Assembly: GCA_017527435.1 (NCBI GenBank)
Contig: JAFXQB010000001.1
Coordinates: forward strand, 378,696 to 442,695
DNA length: 64,000 nt
Direction of reading: 5' to 3'
From: Salinivirgaceae bacterium
GTDB lineage: Bacteria > Bacteroidota > Bacteroidia > Bacteroidales > SZUA-534
Part shown: positions 62,234-64,000 of the stretch, piece by piece
Numbering within the stretch: the stretch's first letter is position 1
Layout of the letters: each line of letters opens with the position of its first letter
Notes under the pieces: model-generated
Databases searched by the model: none
Seen by the model: the letters and a program-made list of their open reading frames with translations, nothing else
Told to the model about the DNA's origin: nothing
Translations under genes and position numbers: made by a program

Positions 62234-62818
62234 TTAAATTACTCCCGCTTCGATAAGTTGCACAATCTCTTCAATATACATATCTTCTTCGTCGGGATCG
62301 TACTCGCTTTTCAGGTTTTCGCCGAAGAGACGCGCAACGCCTTGCCAAAAAAACGCCGAGAATGAGCCGCGGTACTCTTTCACAAGTTCGTAGGCTGTGT
62401 TGTCAATCTCGCGGTCGACAAGTTTGAGCAGAATGCGTCCTTGCGAGATGGTGAGCGCACGCAGGTCCTTCTCGTACTTCTTGAACATTTGCTTCTCATA
62501 TTCCTTGATGTAACGCTCCCGGTCACGACCTTCAACACCGACAAGTTGTGCATTCATATTAGCCAACTCATCGCGGGCGGCAACGGCAAACGGATAGGCC
62601 TTTTTCACGTTCCGCACCAATTTGTCGTACTTTATTTGCTGGCGGCGTTTGCTGAATCGGCGCACCGTCACGGTTTTTATGTTGACATTGGGTATGGTAT
62701 CGCCGTTGTCGTCAATAAAAAACGGCAGCGCCACCGGTTCGTCGTTGCGGTTCTGGGCTCTGGCGGAAAGCGTCGCCGCCAGAATAATTGCACACAATAT
62801 GGTACGCTTCAAAAACAT
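62234..62818 (-). CDS. DUF4294 protein, exported
   Basis: 194 residues: signal peptide (MFLKRTILCAIILAATLSARA), then the DUF4294 pattern: DDNGDTIPNVNIKTVTV, YDKLVRNVKKAYPFAVAARDEL, LTISQGRILLKLVDREIDNT, YELVKEYRGSFSAFFWQGVARLFG. Periplasmic, role unknown, conserved in the phylum. A TACCTTTA -7-like box lies at 62824-62831 just before the ATG. Confidence 0.85.
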   Translation of the reverse strand: MFLKRTILCAIILAATLSARAQNRNDEPVALPFFIDDNGDTIPNVNIKTVTVRRFSKRRQQIKYDKLVRNVKKAYPFAVAARDELANMNAQLVGVEGRDRERYIKEYEKQMFKKYEKDLRALTISQGRILLKLVDREIDNTAYELVKEYRGSFSAFFWQGVARLFGENLKSEYDPDEEDMYIEEIVQLIEAGVI

Positions 62819-62974
62819 AGACGTAAAGGTAAGAGAGGAAACTAAAACTCAAAACAATTACGAAAATCATTGGTGACAGCGTAACGAGTGTTAGGTTTTA
62901 GATTTAATACTAATATCTTTATCGCCAGAAATAATACATTCGTTGTTTTTTATTTTGCGAATGGGATACTTTTT

Positions 62975-62982
62975 TACATTTG
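62975..62982 (+). promoter_or_regulatory. -7 element of the right-edge ATPase gene
   Basis: TACATTTG, 26 bp before ATG 63009; TTTG at 62954-62957 is 17 bp upstream, a little close. Confidence 0.6.
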
Positions 62983-63008
62983 CAATAATTCTTTTAATAT
63001 AAAAATAT

Positions 63009-64000
63009 ATGAAACCTATTAAGATTCATATAGATAGACTTGGCCTTGTAAGGGACGCAGATATTACGATTACTCCTATGATGGTATTTTCAGGGGAATC
63101 GGGTATTGGTAAAAGTTATGTGGCGATTCTTTGCCATTATTTCTTTTATGTTTGGCTCAGCCCCAAAAGATTGGATACTTTTTTTAAAGAATTGCAAAAA
63201 GAACAAGGCTTGAATTTTTATAACCAGAACCAAAACTTTCCCGACAAAGGTATTGCTCTAACAATTACTAAGAAAGATTTGCAAAACTGGCTTTCTAAAG
63301 ATGCTGTCACATACATTTCTTATATGCTTGGACACAATGGGTTTTCTGCTGATATAAAAGTACAATTGCCAGATGTCTTTCCTGATAAAATAGCATTTCA
63401 ATTTGAACAAGAATTAATGGGCATTGATAATGCTGAGGATATTTATTATAAGTTAACAGTTTTGCATATTTCATACCGTTTTAAGCAAGAACTTGGATTT
63501 AAAGATGAATCACCATATGCTTATGTGTTCAGATATGCAGCAATTAGTGAAATATTTGGTGACTTTCACAAATTAGATTATGACTTCGTTCTTCCTCCTT
63601 CCAGAGGTTCTTACTTGTCAGAAGATGTCCGCGCTAAAACTGGACTCTATACAAGTTTTGTAGAAGGAATGGAAGAATTAGAACAGGCGAAGGAAATAAC
63701 AGACAATGTAAATACTCATCTGTCAGATTTATTAAAAACAATCATTGATGGTGAAGTAAAAAAGTCAGGTGACAATTATGTATATATTACACATAATGAT
63801 ACAATGCCAGCATCTGCAGCAGCTTCTTCTGTTAGAGAGATTGCCCCTTTGCAATTAATGATAATGAAACGTGATATTAGCAAGGCTTCCGTTTTGATAG
63901 AAGAACCAGAAGCACATCTGCACCCTCTAAAACAACGCTTGATGGCTGATATAATTGCAACAATGGCATTAGGCGGAGCAAATATGCAGATAACAACTCA
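63009..64000 (+). CDS. OLD/SMC-like AAA ATPase, partial
   Basis: Open frame from ATG 63009 to the window edge (about 330 residues, no stop). MKPIKIHIDRLGLVRDADIT and Walker A MVFSGESGIGKSYV open an SMC/RecF-type ATPase head; a helical insert follows, then the signature-like ASSVREIAPLQLMI and Walker B SVLIEEPEAHLHPLKQRL. This is the arrangement of OLD-family and related ATPases, many in phage-defence systems; a C-terminal nuclease, if any, lies outside. Codon use is much AT-richer than in neighbours (63100-64000), suggesting recent acquisition. Confidence 0.8.
   Translation, partial: MKPIKIHIDRLGLVRDADITITPMMVFSGESGIGKSYVAILCHYFFYVWLSPKRLDTFFKELQKEQGLNFYNQNQNFPDKGIALTITKKDLQNWLSKDAVTYISYMLGHNGFSADIKVQLPDVFPDKIAFQFEQELMGIDNAEDIYYKLTVLHISYRFKQELGFKDESPYAYVFRYAAISEIFGDFHKLDYDFVLPPSRGSYLSEDVRAKTGLYTSFVEGMEELEQAKEITDNVNTHLSDLLKTIIDGEVKKSGDNYVYITHNDTMPASAAASSVREIAPLQLMIMKRDISKASVLIEEPEAHLHPLKQRLMADIIATMALGGANMQITT

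Overview
The window reads as chromosomal DNA of a member of the Bacteroidota, most likely an uncultured gut or rumen Bacteroidales. Evidence: many promoters match the Bacteroidota sigma-A pattern (TTTG or TTG, 19-21 bp, TAnnTTTG); the BamD-RpoZ-CoaBC-PorD gene order and the PorD (DUF4835), DUF3078, DUF4249, DUF4294, S46 peptidase and type IX secretion sorting-domain families are typical of the phylum; and there are secreted plant-polysaccharide enzymes (GH43, GH5, GH51). No rRNA, tRNA, CRISPR array, prophage or classical transposase was seen.

Layout. 1-1126: start of a type IIG/ISP restriction-modification protein and a HigBA toxin-antitoxin pair. 1354-3981: a tandem GH43-CBM6 arabinan/xylan enzyme. 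4206-17567: housekeeping run on the + strand (pheT, macrodomain, SiaC-like, rhomboid, gmhB, a degenerate class IV aminotransferase, Wza/Wzc polysaccharide export pair, C1 peptidase, lgt, GH5 cellulase, membrane protein, flavodoxin-ferredoxin protein). 17568-28545: envelope and stress genes (DUF3078, barrel protein, two tandem Hsp20, rsmF, DUF4249 lipoprotein, thioredoxin, a giant BspA-type leucine-rich surface protein). 29000-34284: hexuronate operon (exuT-like, four-helix S23 gene, uxaC, kdgK, kdgA). 34357-44826: DUF3052-like protein, DPP11, an AAA_14/DUF4143 ATPase behind a 23-bp repeat array, ygiQ, and two CotH kinases. 45077-51752: an accessory island with a WYL regulator, an orphan 81-aa gene, a three-gene operon (SF2 helicase-HNH, 181-aa protein, EVE-like/PD-(D/E)XK protein) preceded by a highly structured leader, and a small barrel protein. 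52090-53289: second AAA_14-type ATPase behind a 33-bp repeat array. 53533-62818: hydroxyacid dehydrogenase, FKBP lipoprotein, GH51 arabinofuranosidase, the bamD-rpoZ-coaBC-porD cluster, an rRNA methyltransferase-like gene and DUF4294. 63009-end: an AT-rich OLD/SMC-like ATPase cut by the window edge.

How genes work together. Uronates are imported by the ExuT-like carrier and degraded by UxaC, KdgK and KdgA to pyruvate and glyceraldehyde 3-phosphate; the oxidoreductases and dehydratases between UxaC and KdgK are not here. GH43, GH51 and GH5 enzymes release pentoses and glucans outside the cytoplasm. PorD and the sorting-domain LRR protein point to type IX secretion.

The main candidates for something new are the helicase-HNH/EVE-nuclease operon with its switch-like RNA leader, short tandem-repeat arrays sitting on the promoters of both AAA_14-type ATPases, a gene-by-gene mosaic of CCGG-free and CCGG-containing blocks, and a CotH kinase carrying its own serine-containing repeats.
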